64,000 nucleotides of DNA from Anderseniella sp963700885 (GTDB lineage Bacteria; Pseudomonadota; Alphaproteobacteria; Rhizobiales; Aestuariivirgaceae), in contig CAVOZJ010000002.1 in the NCBI GenBank assembly GCA_963700885.1, positions 372,001 through 436,000 of the forward strand, read 5' to 3'. The translations under genes and the position numbers were made by a program. Of the stretch, positions 18,636-27,844 are shown piece by piece (the stretch's first letter is position 1; every line of letters starts with the position of its first letter). A model generated the notes under the pieces. It worked only from the letters and a program-made list of their open reading frames with translations, ran no database searches and was not told where the DNA came from.

Positions 18636-18974
18636 TCAGTGCAGCCGCGACCCATCTGGTGCGTCCTTGTCTATCCCGGCGAGTACGATGTGACCGTCGG
18701 CATCTGAAAAACCCAGTGTCAGGACTTCCGACATGAACGGGCCGATCTGGCGTGGCGGGAAGTTGACGACGGCTGCCACTTTCCGGCCCATCAGGTCTTC
18801 AGGTGTGTAATGCACGGTTATCTGTGCCGACGATTTCCTGACGCCAATCACGTCACCGAAATCAATTTTCAACTTGTAGGCAGGTTTGCGTGCTTCCGGG
18901 AAAGGCATAACTTCAACCACAGTACCAATGCGTATGTCGACTTTCATGAAGTCGTCGAATGTTATGGTGCTCAT
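18636..18974 (-). CDS. tRNA-binding protein, CsaA-like
   Basis: A 112-residue stand-alone tRNA-binding OB-fold domain, the same fold as the C terminus of MetRS. It starts FDDFMKVDIRIGTVVEVMPF and contains KIDFGDVIGVRKSSAQIT and FPPRQIGPFMSEVLTLG. Bacillus CsaA has chaperone-like and tRNA-binding activity; the role in alphaproteobacteria is unsettled. Its ATG overlaps the stop of the upstream TetR-like gene by 4 bases. It converges with the histidine kinase gene, with 56 bases between the two stops. Confidence 0.87.
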   Translation of the reverse strand: MSTITFDDFMKVDIRIGTVVEVMPFPEARKPAYKLKIDFGDVIGVRKSSAQITVHYTPEDLMGRKVAAVVNFPPRQIGPFMSEVLTLGFSDADGHIVLAGIDKDAPDGSRLH

Positions 18975-19687
18975 GAGGGTGTTGTCTCCGAAGCAGGCGT
19001 CTCCGGGGCCGGAGGCGGCGGGGTAGCAGAGCTGGTTGCATCTTGCGGATGTGATGGTGGTGGGCCACGCCGTGCCTTCAGAAAACCGCGCGCCAGGCTG
19101 GACAGTGCGGTTGCCAGCGTCATTGGTGTTTCAAGCCGACTGATCCAGTCGGCGCCGTCGCGCAAGGATCGATCCAGTTGTGCCATGGTGCGCGCGAGTC
19201 CGGCGTCGTCATCATTGCTCCATACTTTCAGCGTGCGCACATAAACCAGTGCAAGTCCGGTTGTTTTGATTGCGCCGCGCAGGCCGGTGTCTTCCAACCC
19301 GGCTGCGGACAATACCCAGTCCTGCGACTGCAGCATGGATCCGGCCAGGGTTGCGTAGTCGGACAGGGAGGCGGCCGGTGTCGCAACGATGGAGCGGATG
19401 GCAGCCTTGTCGCCATCCATCAATTCCAGGCGCCGCATCAGTATATCGAACAGGCGATCATGTGGGGAACCGGAAACCGGGTCGGTCTCCAGTGAGGCCA
19501 GCATCCTGGAATCAAGCTGGCGGCCATACAGGCGCAAAATGTCTGCCTTGCCACCAATTGCGCCTGCCATATCAGCCAGTGACAATCCTGATTCTGCGGC
19601 AACATCTGCCAGTTTGACTTCACTCCATGCCCGCGTGGCGGCGAGCCGGAAAGCGGCAGTTACAATAGCGGTTTCGCGCTCGTCCAT
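18971..19687 (-). CDS. TetR-like regulator (possible COQ9-related fold)
   Basis: About 238 residues. The N terminus DERETAIVTAAFRLAATRAWSEVKL followed by DVAAESGLSLADM reads as a TetR-type helix-turn-helix. The C-terminal half is helical and ends in a low-complexity, proline/serine/threonine-rich tail of about 40 residues. COQ9-family proteins share this fold, so a role other than DNA binding is possible. ATG 19687 was preferred because the homology starts there; an ORF extension back to 19750 adds 21 unlikely residues. It is co-transcribed with the csaA-like gene. Confidence 0.7.
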   Translation of the reverse strand: MDERETAIVTAAFRLAATRAWSEVKLADVAAESGLSLADMAGAIGGKADILRLYGRQLDSRMLASLETDPVSGSPHDRLFDILMRRLELMDGDKAAIRSIVATPAASLSDYATLAGSMLQSQDWVLSAAGLEDTGLRGAIKTTGLALVYVRTLKVWSNDDDAGLARTMAQLDRSLRDGADWISRLETPMTLATALSSLARGFLKARRGPPPSHPQDATSSATPPPPAPETPASETTPS

Positions 19688-19774
19688 GACAAGGCTCCTG
19701 TTGGCTCGATCAATTTGCTCCAGATTGCAATGTGGCTGTTGCAAAGGCAAGCGAGGGGATTGGCGCGCCCGGCT

Positions 19775-20605
19775 CTATCCGGCCAGTTCCCGGGAGCGTT
19801 TTTCAGCTTCAGCGGTTGCTCTGACCAGCAATTGCTTCATGCCATCGCCATCAGCCATCAGGACCTGCAGCGCTGCATAGGTGGTTCCCTTTGGGGAAGT
19901 GACGTTTTCACGAAGTACACTGGCAGAGGTGCCTGTTGCGCGCATCAGTTCGCCTGCTCCAGCGACCGTGGCTCGCGCCAGTTGTTCGGCAATTTCGGGC
20001 GGCAGTCCAAGCTCCACTGCCGCTGCTGTCAAACACTCCGTCATGTAGAAAATGTAGGCTGGCCCTGACCCCGAAATGGCGGTGCAAGCGTCAATCAACG
20101 ATTCATCGGATACTGTAACCACTTCCCCGAGCGAAGCCAAAAGTGCTGTTGCGAGTGCTGCCTGCTCCGGTGAAACACCATCGCTTGCTGCCATGGCGGT
20201 GATGCCGCGTCCCACCGCAGCGGGCGTGTTGGGGATGGTACGGATGACCGGAGTGTCCGCGCCAAAATGCTGACGGAATGTGGAAATGGTTTTGCCTGCC
20301 ACAACTGACACTACCAGCGGATTGCCCCTGGCAAGTTCCGCCATGGCAGGCAGCACCTCGTCAACCATCTGGGGTTTTATGGCCACGAGAATGGCCTCAA
20401 TACCGGCGACACTGTCAACAGGCGGATTATGGCTGATCGAGTGTTGCGCGATTGCAGCCAGGGTTTCCGGTGGTGGAGCAGGGTCAAATATCGTCACCTG
20501 ATCCGGTCTGATACCCGCGTCCAGCCAGCCCTCAAGCATCGCGGTTCCCATTTTCCCCGCACCGATCAGGACAAGACGCCCGGATAATTTTGGCGCTGCC
20601 GCCAT
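19775..20605 (-). CDS. proC: Pyrroline-5-carboxylate reductase
   Basis: A 276-residue protein. The N-terminal Rossmann motif is LIGAGKMGTAMLEGWL (residues 12-27), NADP-binding residues follow, and the P5CR signature near the C-terminal third is ISGSGPAYIFYMTECLTAAAVELGL. It catalyses the last step of proline synthesis, reducing 1-pyrroline-5-carboxylate. It begins 3 bases after the stop of the ybjN-like gene, a pairing frequently seen in Hyphomicrobiales. Confidence 0.94.
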   Translation of the reverse strand: MAAAPKLSGRLVLIGAGKMGTAMLEGWLDAGIRPDQVTIFDPAPPPETLAAIAQHSISHNPPVDSVAGIEAILVAIKPQMVDEVLPAMAELARGNPLVVSVVAGKTISTFRQHFGADTPVIRTIPNTPAAVGRGITAMAASDGVSPEQAALATALLASLGEVVTVSDESLIDACTAISGSGPAYIFYMTECLTAAAVELGLPPEIAEQLARATVAGAGELMRATGTSASVLRENVTSPKGTTYAALQVLMADGDGMKQLLVRATAEAEKRSRELAG

Positions 20606-20608
20606 GGT

Positions 20609-21109
20609 TCAGGCCTCTCCGACGGTTTCCAGCAGGCTGGACTGAATGGCTTCCTGCGCCGATTTTCCGGCCCAGATTACATACTGGAATGCCGGGAAGT
20701 ATCGCTCGCAGGCATCAAGAGCCGTATGCACCAGCGCTTCACACTGGGCCTCGCCAAGGTCTGCCTTACCGGTCAGCAGCAGTGAATTGCGGAACATCAA
20801 TGATCCTTCATGGCGCCAGACGTCAAAATGGCCAAAGAACAGTTGCTCATTGATCAAAGCCACCAGGCGTACGATTTCATCGCGCCTGCCTTCGGGCACC
20901 TTCATGTCAAATGAACAGGCCAGATGCAGGCCTTCAAGCTGGCCATTCCAGCTGAGAGACAAGTGCAGGTCGGACCATGACCCGGCGACGATCATGTTTA
21001 TTTCATCGTCGGCCGAACGATCAACGAACCATTCGTTACGGGAAGCCAGAAGCTCCACGGTTTCAAGTGGATGATTTGGTTGCTGCTTGAATGCCAGCGC
21101 TGCCGTCAT
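20609..21109 (-). CDS. YbjN domain-containing protein
   Basis: A soluble protein of about 166 residues with the YbjN pattern: NHPLETVELLASRNEWFVDRS near the N terminus, then alternating strands including GSWSDLHLSLSWNGQLEGLHLAC, and helices with VRLVALINEQLFFGHFD. YbjN proteins resemble type III chaperones in fold and are reported as pleiotropic regulators in enterobacteria; no activity is known here. ATG 21109 is the natural start; 14 extra residues from 21151 lack family support. It is directly upstream of proC. Confidence 0.83.
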   Translation of the reverse strand: MTAALAFKQQPNHPLETVELLASRNEWFVDRSADDEINMIVAGSWSDLHLSLSWNGQLEGLHLACSFDMKVPEGRRDEIVRLVALINEQLFFGHFDVWRHEGSLMFRNSLLLTGKADLGEAQCEALVHTALDACERYFPAFQYVIWAGKSAQEAIQSSLLETVGEA

Positions 21110-21368
21110 GTCTATTGCTCCCGGGAACAACCTGCGTCCGCGTGAACACATTCAGTTGCTCGATCAAACGGTAACTGCGCATCATGTCTGCAATCAGGTG
21201 ACATTAACCCGGTTTCAGGATGCTGCAATGCCGTTTCGCCGCCAGATGCGACGAATCAGTTAATGTGCTGAAATTGACGAATGTTCCGCTGCGCCGCAAG
21301 AGTCAGCGGCGATATGCGGTGATTCCTCCACACTACAAGGGGAAAAATCACATTTTAGCGCATAGAAC

Positions 21369-21686
21369 TCACTTCCTGGGCGTGGAGGATTTTGCAGCAG
21401 GTTTTTTTTTGGCGGTAGCGGAAGGTTTTGACCCGAACTTGTCCAGCCGAGCTTCCAGCTCTGCAATTCTGGCTCGCAGCGCTTCGTTTTCCGTTCGTGC
21501 CATGCTGGCCATATCGCGCACAACATCAAACTCCTCGCGCTGGACAATCTGCATGTCTGCCAGCACCCGTTCGATCTGGGCCTTGACGAGATTGTCCACT
21601 TCGCGCCGCGCGCCTTGCGCTGCGCCGGCAGCGTTTTTCATTACCTTGGCTAGTTCGTCGAAAAAACGTGAGGACTGGCTTGTCAT
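21369..21686 (-). CDS. Accessory factor UbiK family (BMFP domain) protein
   Basis: A 105-residue protein. The N-terminal helix is SRFFDELAKVMKNAAGAAQG, a coiled-coil C-terminal part follows (ENEALRARIAELEARLDKF, near residues 69-87), and the tail is lysine/alanine-rich. This is the BMFP/UbiK arrangement. UbiK in E. coli is needed for efficient aerobic ubiquinone synthesis and binds UbiJ; here this is family inference. The gene is divergent from lgt. The poly-T run near 21405 is its lysine codons read in reverse. Confidence 0.83.
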   Translation of the reverse strand: MTSQSSRFFDELAKVMKNAAGAAQGARREVDNLVKAQIERVLADMQIVQREEFDVVRDMASMARTENEALRARIAELEARLDKFGSKPSATAKKKPAAKSSTPRK

Positions 21687-21803
21687 TTAGGGTGTCTCGG
21701 CTGTTGGAAACGGCAGTGCTATCCTTTAGGTAGGGTGCACCAGAGGCTTTCGCAAGCCTCCTGCCACTGAACTGATGACGCAACCCATTTTGGCGATCCA
21801 TCC

Positions 21804-22640
21804 ATGCCCACCATATTTGCCATTCCCTTTCCGGTCATAGATCCGGTGGCCATAGCGCTCGGTCCGGTGGTGATCCGGTGGTATGCGCTGGCCTATGTTG
21901 CCGGCCTGATGGCGGCGGTCTGGTATGCCAAGCGTCTGGTCACCAATGCAGAGCTGTGGCCTCACTCCAAACCACACACTTCACCAATGCAGCTTGACGA
22001 AATGTTGTTGTGGTCAACCCTTGGAGTGCTGCTGGGCGGCAGGCTAGGGTATGTTCTATTCTACAATCCCGGCCATTTTTTTCAGAATCCGTCTGAAATT
22101 TTGCAAATGTGGAATGGCGGAATGTCATTCCATGGCGGTTTTCTGGGCGTCGTGGTTGCATGTTTTTTCTACGGTCGCAGTCAAGGCATTGGCATGTGGC
22201 AGTTGCTGGACCTGGGGGCTGCCAGCGTACCAATCGGATTGTTCCTCGGCCGCATCGCCAACTTCATCAATGCAGAACTGTATGGCAAGGTGACAGATGT
22301 ACCGTGGGCAATGGTGTTTCCCGGTGGCGGGCCGGAGCCGCGCCACCCCAGCCAGCTTTACGAGGCAGCACTGGAAGGAATTGTTCTTTTCCTGGCAGTG
22401 CGGGTTGCCACACACGGGCTGAAATGCCTGCCACGCCCCGGTCTGGCTTCCGGCGTGTTTGCGACAGGCTATGCGCTGTCGCGCATTATTGTGGAATTCG
22501 CGCGTGAACCTGATGCTCATATCGGGTATCTCACAGGCGGATGGCTGACAATGGGCATGATACTGTCGTTGCCATTGCTGGGAGTTGGCATCTGGCTGTT
22601 GACGAGACCGAGCGTTTCAAACCCCGGGAGCACGGCATGA
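21804..22640 (+). CDS. lgt: Prolipoprotein diacylglyceryl transferase
   Basis: A 278-residue multi-pass membrane enzyme. Signature segments are HGGFLGV (near residue 111), then the Lgt signature GRIANFINAELYG, with the conserved HPSQLYEA following. It transfers diacylglyceryl from phosphatidylglycerol to the lipobox cysteine, acting on the outer face of the inner membrane. The stop overlaps the start of the MidA-like gene by 4 bases. The ATG follows the divergent ubiK gene by 117 bases. Confidence 0.95.
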   Translation: MPTIFAIPFPVIDPVAIALGPVVIRWYALAYVAGLMAAVWYAKRLVTNAELWPHSKPHTSPMQLDEMLLWSTLGVLLGGRLGYVLFYNPGHFFQNPSEILQMWNGGMSFHGGFLGVVVACFFYGRSQGIGMWQLLDLGAASVPIGLFLGRIANFINAELYGKVTDVPWAMVFPGGGPEPRHPSQLYEAALEGIVLFLAVRVATHGLKCLPRPGLASGVFATGYALSRIIVEFAREPDAHIGYLTGGWLTMGMILSLPLLGVGIWLLTRPSVSNPGSTA

Positions 22641-23764
22641 GCAAACCAAAAATCGATGCAGCCGAGCGCAGGTCGGCGCTTGGTGAAATAATTGCAGACA
22701 TGATTCGTGCCGATGGGCCGATGCCCGTGGACAGGTATATGGCGCTGGCGCTGGGTCATGAAACTTACGGCTATTACATGGGCCGTGATCCGTTTGGCCG
22801 CGCCGGGGATTTCATTACTGCACCTGAAGTGTCGCAGATGTTCGGCGAACTGATCGGTATCTGGTGTGCTGCCGGCTGGCAGATGATGGACGCGCCTGCA
22901 GAATGGAACCTCATAGAACTGGGACCGGGCAGGGGGACGCTGCTGGCTGATCTTGTCCGTGCATGCTCTGTCATGCCAGGATTGCGAGACGGCATGAAGG
23001 TCCACCTGGTTGAAATATCACCTGCTTTGAAGACCATTCAGGCTGAAACTCTCAAGCGTGCCGGCATCGAAGCTACCTGGCATGACCGGCTGGAAGATGC
23101 ACCGGACGGACAATCACTTGTCATTGCCAACGAATTTTTCGATGCGCTGCCTGTCTGCCAGTTGCAAAGACAGTCGGGGTCCTGGCACGAGCGCGTTGTG
23201 GGCCTGGGGCCGGATGGTAAACTGGTGTTCGGCATTGCAAGTGACCGGGTTGCATCAGCCCTGGTGCCGTCATGGGCAACAGGTGCTGCAGATGGCGATA
23301 CTGTTGAATTCTCGCCGGCGCGTGATGCTGTGGCACGCGAGATTGGGCGGCGGATTACGAAGGACGCGGGAGCAGCGCTGATTGTCGATTACGGACATGT
23401 CCGGCCTGCTGCGGGTGACACATTGCAAGCCGTTCGCAAGCATCAATTTGCTGATATTCTGACCCGGCCTGGTGAGGCAGACATTACTTCACACGTGGAT
23501 TTCGACGCGTTGACAAAAGCAGTGACCGCCGATGGCGCCAAGTCATATGGTCCTGTCAGTCAGGGAGATTTCCTGTTAAGAATGGGTTTGAAGGAACGGG
23601 AGGAAATGTTGCGGGCACGCGCGGACGCCCGTCAGCGGATTCGCCTGTCCAGGGGGGCACAAAGACTGGTCTCCGGCAACCAGATGGGGCAATTGTTCAA
23701 AGTGCTCGCAGTTGCTCATCCCGACATGCCGAAACCTGCTCCGTTCAATGTGGAGGCCACATGA
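22637..23764 (+). CDS. Class I SAM-dependent methyltransferase, MidA/NDUFAF7 family
   Basis: A 375-residue protein of the DUF185/NDUFAF7 family. The family start RADGPMPVDRYMALALGHETYGYYMG (landmarks near residues 23-48) is followed by GDFITAPEVSQMFGELIG, and the SAM site is ELGPGRGTL near residue 94. In mitochondria NDUFAF7 dimethylates an arginine of complex I NDUFS2. In bacteria the target is unproven. ATG 22637 overlaps the lgt stop, and its own stop overlaps pgeF. Confidence 0.9.
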   Translation: MSKPKIDAAERRSALGEIIADMIRADGPMPVDRYMALALGHETYGYYMGRDPFGRAGDFITAPEVSQMFGELIGIWCAAGWQMMDAPAEWNLIELGPGRGTLLADLVRACSVMPGLRDGMKVHLVEISPALKTIQAETLKRAGIEATWHDRLEDAPDGQSLVIANEFFDALPVCQLQRQSGSWHERVVGLGPDGKLVFGIASDRVASALVPSWATGAADGDTVEFSPARDAVAREIGRRITKDAGAALIVDYGHVRPAAGDTLQAVRKHQFADILTRPGEADITSHVDFDALTKAVTADGAKSYGPVSQGDFLLRMGLKEREEMLRARADARQRIRLSRGAQRLVSGNQMGQLFKVLAVAHPDMPKPAPFNVEAT

Positions 23765-24522
23765 TAGAAGCGCCCGGCCTTTCTTCCATTGGTGGCATTC
23801 AGCATGGATTTTTCACCCGCGAAGGTGGTGTGTCAGCTGGTATATACGGATCGCTGAATACGGGTTACGGATCTGGTGACGATGCTGCCAAGGTGGCCGA
23901 GAACCGTCACCGGATCGCCAGCCGGCTTGGCGTAGATGATGACAGTCTACTCACCATCAGCCAGTGGCACAGTGCAGATACTATTGTTGCCGACAGGCCC
24001 TGGGACGTGCGCAATCCGCCCAAGGGTGATGCGGTGGTCACCAACAGGCCCGGAATTGCTGCCGCGATCAACACCGCAGATTGCACACCGGTGCTGTTTT
24101 CTTCGGGTGACGGGCAGGTTGTCGGTGCGGCGCACGCCGGCTGGAAGGGGGCAATCGGCGGGGTGCTTGCATCCACCGTCAATCGTATGAAAGCGCTTGG
24201 CGCAAAGGACATACACGCTGCCATCGGTCCGACCATCAGTCAGTTGAACTATGAGGTAGGGCCTGAATATCGTGCCAGATTTGTCGAATGCGACGCTGCA
24301 CTGGAGCGGTTCTTCATACCGGCCGCGAAGCAGAACCACTTCATGTTTGATCTTCCTGGTTTCGTTCGTGCGCTTCTGGAAGATCTGGGGCTGGCATCCA
24401 TTGAAGATACGGCACTGTGTACCTACGCAGATGAACAGCGCTTCTTCTCGTATCGACGAACAGTTCATTGCAATGAACCGGACTATGGGCGTCAACTTTC
24501 AGCTATTTGCGTCAAGGGATAG
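23761..24522 (+). CDS. pgeF: Peptidoglycan editing factor (laccase-domain protein)
   Basis: A 253-residue YfiH/PgeF-like protein. Key segments are ADCTPVLF (the conserved cysteine, near residue 105), HAGWKGAIGGV (with the HAGW histidine), and ATIGPTISQLNYEVG-type sequence near residues 155-170. The family was long called multicopper polyphenol oxidase, but PgeF in E. coli is reported to remove mis-incorporated L-serine-containing precursors from peptidoglycan synthesis. It overlaps the methyltransferase gene by 4 bases. Confidence 0.88.
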   Translation: MIEAPGLSSIGGIQHGFFTREGGVSAGIYGSLNTGYGSGDDAAKVAENRHRIASRLGVDDDSLLTISQWHSADTIVADRPWDVRNPPKGDAVVTNRPGIAAAINTADCTPVLFSSGDGQVVGAAHAGWKGAIGGVLASTVNRMKALGAKDIHAAIGPTISQLNYEVGPEYRARFVECDAALERFFIPAAKQNHFMFDLPGFVRALLEDLGLASIEDTALCTYADEQRFFSYRRTVHCNEPDYGRQLSAICVKG

Positions 24523-24532
24523 GAAGTACATC

Positions 24533-25684
24533 ATGGCACTGCATTTTGAGATGAAGGAATACCGCGCACGGCAGAACAAGGTCATCCGCGAACTGGCTGT
24601 GCGCGGGCTCGATGGGTTGCTGATGTTTCAGCAGGAATCCATGTATTATCTGACCGGGTATGACACGTTTGGATTCTGCTTTTTCCAGTGTCTTTATCTC
24701 GGCGCTGACGGCAAAATTGCGTTGCTGACACGATCAGCTGATCTGCTTCAGGCGCGCCACACTTCCACCATTGAAGATATCCGTATCTGGACCGACGAAG
24801 CTGGCGCGAAACCGGCGGTCCAACTGCGCGACATGCTGGCAGATCTCGGTGCCAGGGGGAAAAAGCTCGGGATCGAGAATGAATCCTATGGCCTGGTCCA
24901 TTCGAACGGGCTGGCAGTTGACGCAACCCTCGGGGGTTGGTGCAAGTTGCACGATGCATCACGGCTGGTGGACACTATCCGCGCCGTTAAGTCAGAGGCT
25001 GAACTGAAATACGTTCGCAAGGCGGGCAAACTCGGCGATGCCGCTCTCAAAGCCGCCATAGAAGCCACCCATGCAGGGGCCGACGAAGGTGAAATCCTGG
25101 CGGCGCAGCACGCGGCCATATTTGCGGGTGGAGGAGATTATCCTGCCAATGAATTCATCATAGGCTCCGGGAGAGATGCGCTTTTGTGCCGCTACAAATC
25201 CGGGCGCCGCAAATTGTCAAAACGCGATCAGCTGACGCTCGAATTTGCAGGCGTGTTCCGGCATTATCACGCAGCCTACATGCGCACTATTGTTGTTGGG
25301 GAACCAAAGAAGCAGCATACTGAAATGCATGCTGCCGCTCTTGAAGCGCTCAGGGCCGTTGAAAATGTCATGAAACCCGGAAAAACTGCCGGAGATGTGT
25401 TTGACGCCCATGCCCGGGTCATGGATGAGCATGGCCTCAGGCATGCCCGGCTGAACGCCTGTGGTTATTCACTGGGTGCGAAATTTACACCAAGCTGGAT
25501 GGATACGCCGATGTTCTTCCACGGCAATGATTTCAACATCAAGGCGAACATGACATTCTTCGCGCACATGATCCTGGTGGATTCGCGCACCAATACTGCC
25601 ATGACACTGGCACGCACCTACATCACCGGAAAGGACGCGCCGGAACCGGTTTCGAGGTATCCTTTGAAAATGATCGTGAAATAG
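24533..25684 (+). CDS. M24-fold (Xaa-Pro peptidase/creatinase-like) protein without metal ligands
   Basis: A 383-residue protein with the creatinase N-terminal domain (MALHFEMKEYRARQ onward) and a pita-bread C-terminal domain. It resembles the ectoine hydrolase DoeA and related proteins. The five M24 metal-ligand positions are not conserved: the usual D-G...D pair reads LEFAGVFRHYHAAYMR, the HxxGHGIG region reads CGYSLGAKF, and both C-terminal glutamates are replaced. It is therefore likely a metal-independent hydrolase or a non-enzyme. The start ATG 24533 lies 10 bases after pgeF; upstream in-frame sequence is shadow of pgeF. Confidence 0.78.
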   Translation: MALHFEMKEYRARQNKVIRELAVRGLDGLLMFQQESMYYLTGYDTFGFCFFQCLYLGADGKIALLTRSADLLQARHTSTIEDIRIWTDEAGAKPAVQLRDMLADLGARGKKLGIENESYGLVHSNGLAVDATLGGWCKLHDASRLVDTIRAVKSEAELKYVRKAGKLGDAALKAAIEATHAGADEGEILAAQHAAIFAGGGDYPANEFIIGSGRDALLCRYKSGRRKLSKRDQLTLEFAGVFRHYHAAYMRTIVVGEPKKQHTEMHAAALEALRAVENVMKPGKTAGDVFDAHARVMDEHGLRHARLNACGYSLGAKFTPSWMDTPMFFHGNDFNIKANMTFFAHMILVDSRTNTAMTLARTYITGKDAPEPVSRYPLKMIVK

Positions 25685-25692
25685 GAGCACGC

Positions 25693-26142
25693 ATGACCTA
25701 TTCAGTCCGGGCACTGCAGGCAGAAGACAAGCCGCGCTGGCGGGAATTGTTTGATGGTTACCTGGAGTTTTACGAGTCTTCCTTGCCCGAAGACACCATA
25801 GAATTGACATTTACGCGTCTGATGGGAGACGGCGAATGGGATCCTTCGGGGCTGGTAGCAGTGGATAATGAAGGCCGCGTCTATGGTATCACCCATTACG
25901 TGTTTCACCGCTCTACATGGTCGCCAACAGTATACTGTTACCTGGAAGATTTGTTTGTGGACCCGCAGGTGCGTGGCGGCGGAGCGGGGCGGGTATTGAT
26001 CGAAGCGGTCTATGACGCTGCAGATGCAAAAGCTGCCACGCGTACTTACTGGGCCACGCAGGAATTCAATTACAAGGGACGCATGCTGTACGATAAGGTT
26101 GGTGTCAAATCGCCATTCATTCAGTATCGCCGGCCGGACTGA
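25693..26142 (+). CDS. GNAT family N-acetyltransferase
   Basis: A 149-residue protein with the GNAT fold. The acetyl-CoA loop is VDPQVRGGGAGRVLIEAVY, near residues 91-109 (a QxxGxG/A variant), and the strand YCYLEDLFV is directly before it. The N terminus is RALQAEDKPRWRELFDGYLEFYESSL. The substrate is unknown. ATG 25693 has an AGGAG ribosome site 6 bases upstream and follows the M24 protein stop by 8 bases, so the two genes are probably co-transcribed. Confidence 0.9.
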   Translation: MTYSVRALQAEDKPRWRELFDGYLEFYESSLPEDTIELTFTRLMGDGEWDPSGLVAVDNEGRVYGITHYVFHRSTWSPTVYCYLEDLFVDPQVRGGGAGRVLIEAVYDAADAKAATRTYWATQEFNYKGRMLYDKVGVKSPFIQYRRPD

Positions 26143-26241
26143 GCTGGCACCTTGCGGTGCAGCGTGGGTTTGAGGCAGATTGTACCGGCAATGCTGGGCC
26201 GTTCAGATTGGTTCGGGGCAAGGCGCTATGCAGGCTGGAAA

Positions 26242-27573
26242 ATGATGCGGGTTGCAGACATTCGTGGATGGACGCAGGCAGTGGCGAGTCTCATTGCGTT
26301 GCTGGCTGCCATGGTGCTGTTTGCAGCCTGCTCGGCCAACCCTGGCCAGCCATTCGCCAAATCCCCACTGGAAAGCGGAGCAGGTTCGGGTCGAATACCG
26401 CCTACCATCGCCATAATTGCGATGAATGGAGTACCGCCGGACAGGGCTGGTGTGCTGGCTGACGCACTGGCCGAGGAGGCAGGTCAGCGCGACATTGCCA
26501 TTGTCCAGGGAAATTTCTCCGACGGTTATCAACTGGCAGGCACCTTCCAGGCAATCTTTGAGGGCGGGGGCGTGCGCATTGTCTATGTGTGGTCATTGAC
26601 TGGCAATACCGGCGGTGATCTGCACCGGATCGATGGTCAGGAACTGGTTGCGGCACCCAATGCCGATCCATGGGCTGGCGTGTCAGACATCATTTTAAAA
26701 CGTATTGCGTCGGTAACAGCGGAAAGTCTTTCCACCCGGTTGGCCCAACTGGGTTTCAAGGTGAGGCAGGCTGGCGTGTTGCCACCAACACATACCTTTG
26801 CGCAAGCTGGTCCGGACGCTGAAAGGGAAATTGATCTGGAGACCTATTATGGCCCGGGATCGCCGTATGCAACGGCGGAAATCACGCCGGATGAGTTGTA
26901 CACGCTGACGCCGAAAGAACTGGATGAGCGGTTGACGGTTGCTTCCCGGCAGCAGGCACAGGACCGATTGCGGGCAGCCGGTGTGACGTCGCTTGGGGAA
27001 CTGATGGGTGAAACGGACGACACGGTTGATCCGGCCACGGCAACGACCACGGCAAAGACATCAAGGGGCTCCACGAAAACGTCCAGACTGGCGGGACCAT
27101 CGACACCTGCGCCAGACCGTGAGCAGCTTGCGACCGCGCAACCGGCACCGGACGTGAAGGCTGATCTCGCCAGCACGGCTTCTCTTGCCGGTAAATCTTC
27201 CGGTGGCGGGATCAACGCTGTGGCGCTTGTCGGCGTGACCGGTTCGCCTGGCCGGGGCAATGACGAACTCTATCTGGCCATGCGAAAAGTCTTGCAACAA
27301 GCGGGTTGGCCGGTGGTGAAGGTACCCAGCAAAACTACGCTGGCGATTTCAGGCCGGGTTGCGCTTGCCCAACCCATGTCTGGCGTACAACAGGTGAAAC
27401 TCGACTGGGCCGTCACATTGCCTTCAGGTGAGGTGCTCGGCACTGTGCGCCAGGCAAATGATGTACCTGCGGGGTCTCTCAACAAGGGGTGGGGTAAAAC
27501 AGCTGGCTACGCCGCTGAAGCCGCCGCAGAAGGTATTTTCAACCTGGTTGAGCAGGCACGCGGCAATTTGTGA
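26242..27573 (+). CDS. Putative lipoprotein of unknown function
   Basis: About 443 residues. A signal sequence with a hydrophobic core ends in the lipobox-like LFAAC, predicting lipid-anchoring at the cysteine. The mature part has an alternating alpha/beta N-terminal region, a low-complexity Thr/Ser/Ala/Pro-rich linker near residues 265-320, and a C-terminal domain with GGGINAVALVGVTGSPG and a periodic strand pattern. I do not recognise the function. It sits between the GNAT gene and prs. The start ATG 26242 was chosen because it gives a complete signal peptide; the upstream extension would bury it. Confidence 0.65.
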   Translation: MMRVADIRGWTQAVASLIALLAAMVLFAACSANPGQPFAKSPLESGAGSGRIPPTIAIIAMNGVPPDRAGVLADALAEEAGQRDIAIVQGNFSDGYQLAGTFQAIFEGGGVRIVYVWSLTGNTGGDLHRIDGQELVAAPNADPWAGVSDIILKRIASVTAESLSTRLAQLGFKVRQAGVLPPTHTFAQAGPDAEREIDLETYYGPGSPYATAEITPDELYTLTPKELDERLTVASRQQAQDRLRAAGVTSLGELMGETDDTVDPATATTTAKTSRGSTKTSRLAGPSTPAPDREQLATAQPAPDVKADLASTASLAGKSSGGGINAVALVGVTGSPGRGNDELYLAMRKVLQQAGWPVVKVPSKTTLAISGRVALAQPMSGVQQVKLDWAVTLPSGEVLGTVRQANDVPAGSLNKGWGKTAGYAAEAAAEGIFNLVEQARGNL

Positions 27574-27844
27574 GGCAAGATGGGTTCGCTTGATCCCTTA
27601 AACCCGCTGTTTCATTTTGGAAGTCATCCTGATCCAATGAACTGATCTGATACCATCAAACGCGTCTGCCCAAGTCCAAAATGCTCCGGTTCGCCAAAAA
27701 CAGTCATCTTCATGTGGAATTGCGGCAATCGGTAGTTGGCAGATGGCCGTTCAAGGTTGTAAGAAACCTGTCATAAGGGCTGGACCAGCTGGAATTCCCG
27801 CACGGGCAGTGATCGGGAGCTGGCGTGACAGGGCGAATATCGCA

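Noticed and set aside
21400..21412. Poly-T run as a terminator
   Set aside because: It lies inside the ubiK-type coding sequence and encodes lysines on the minus strand; no stem precedes it.
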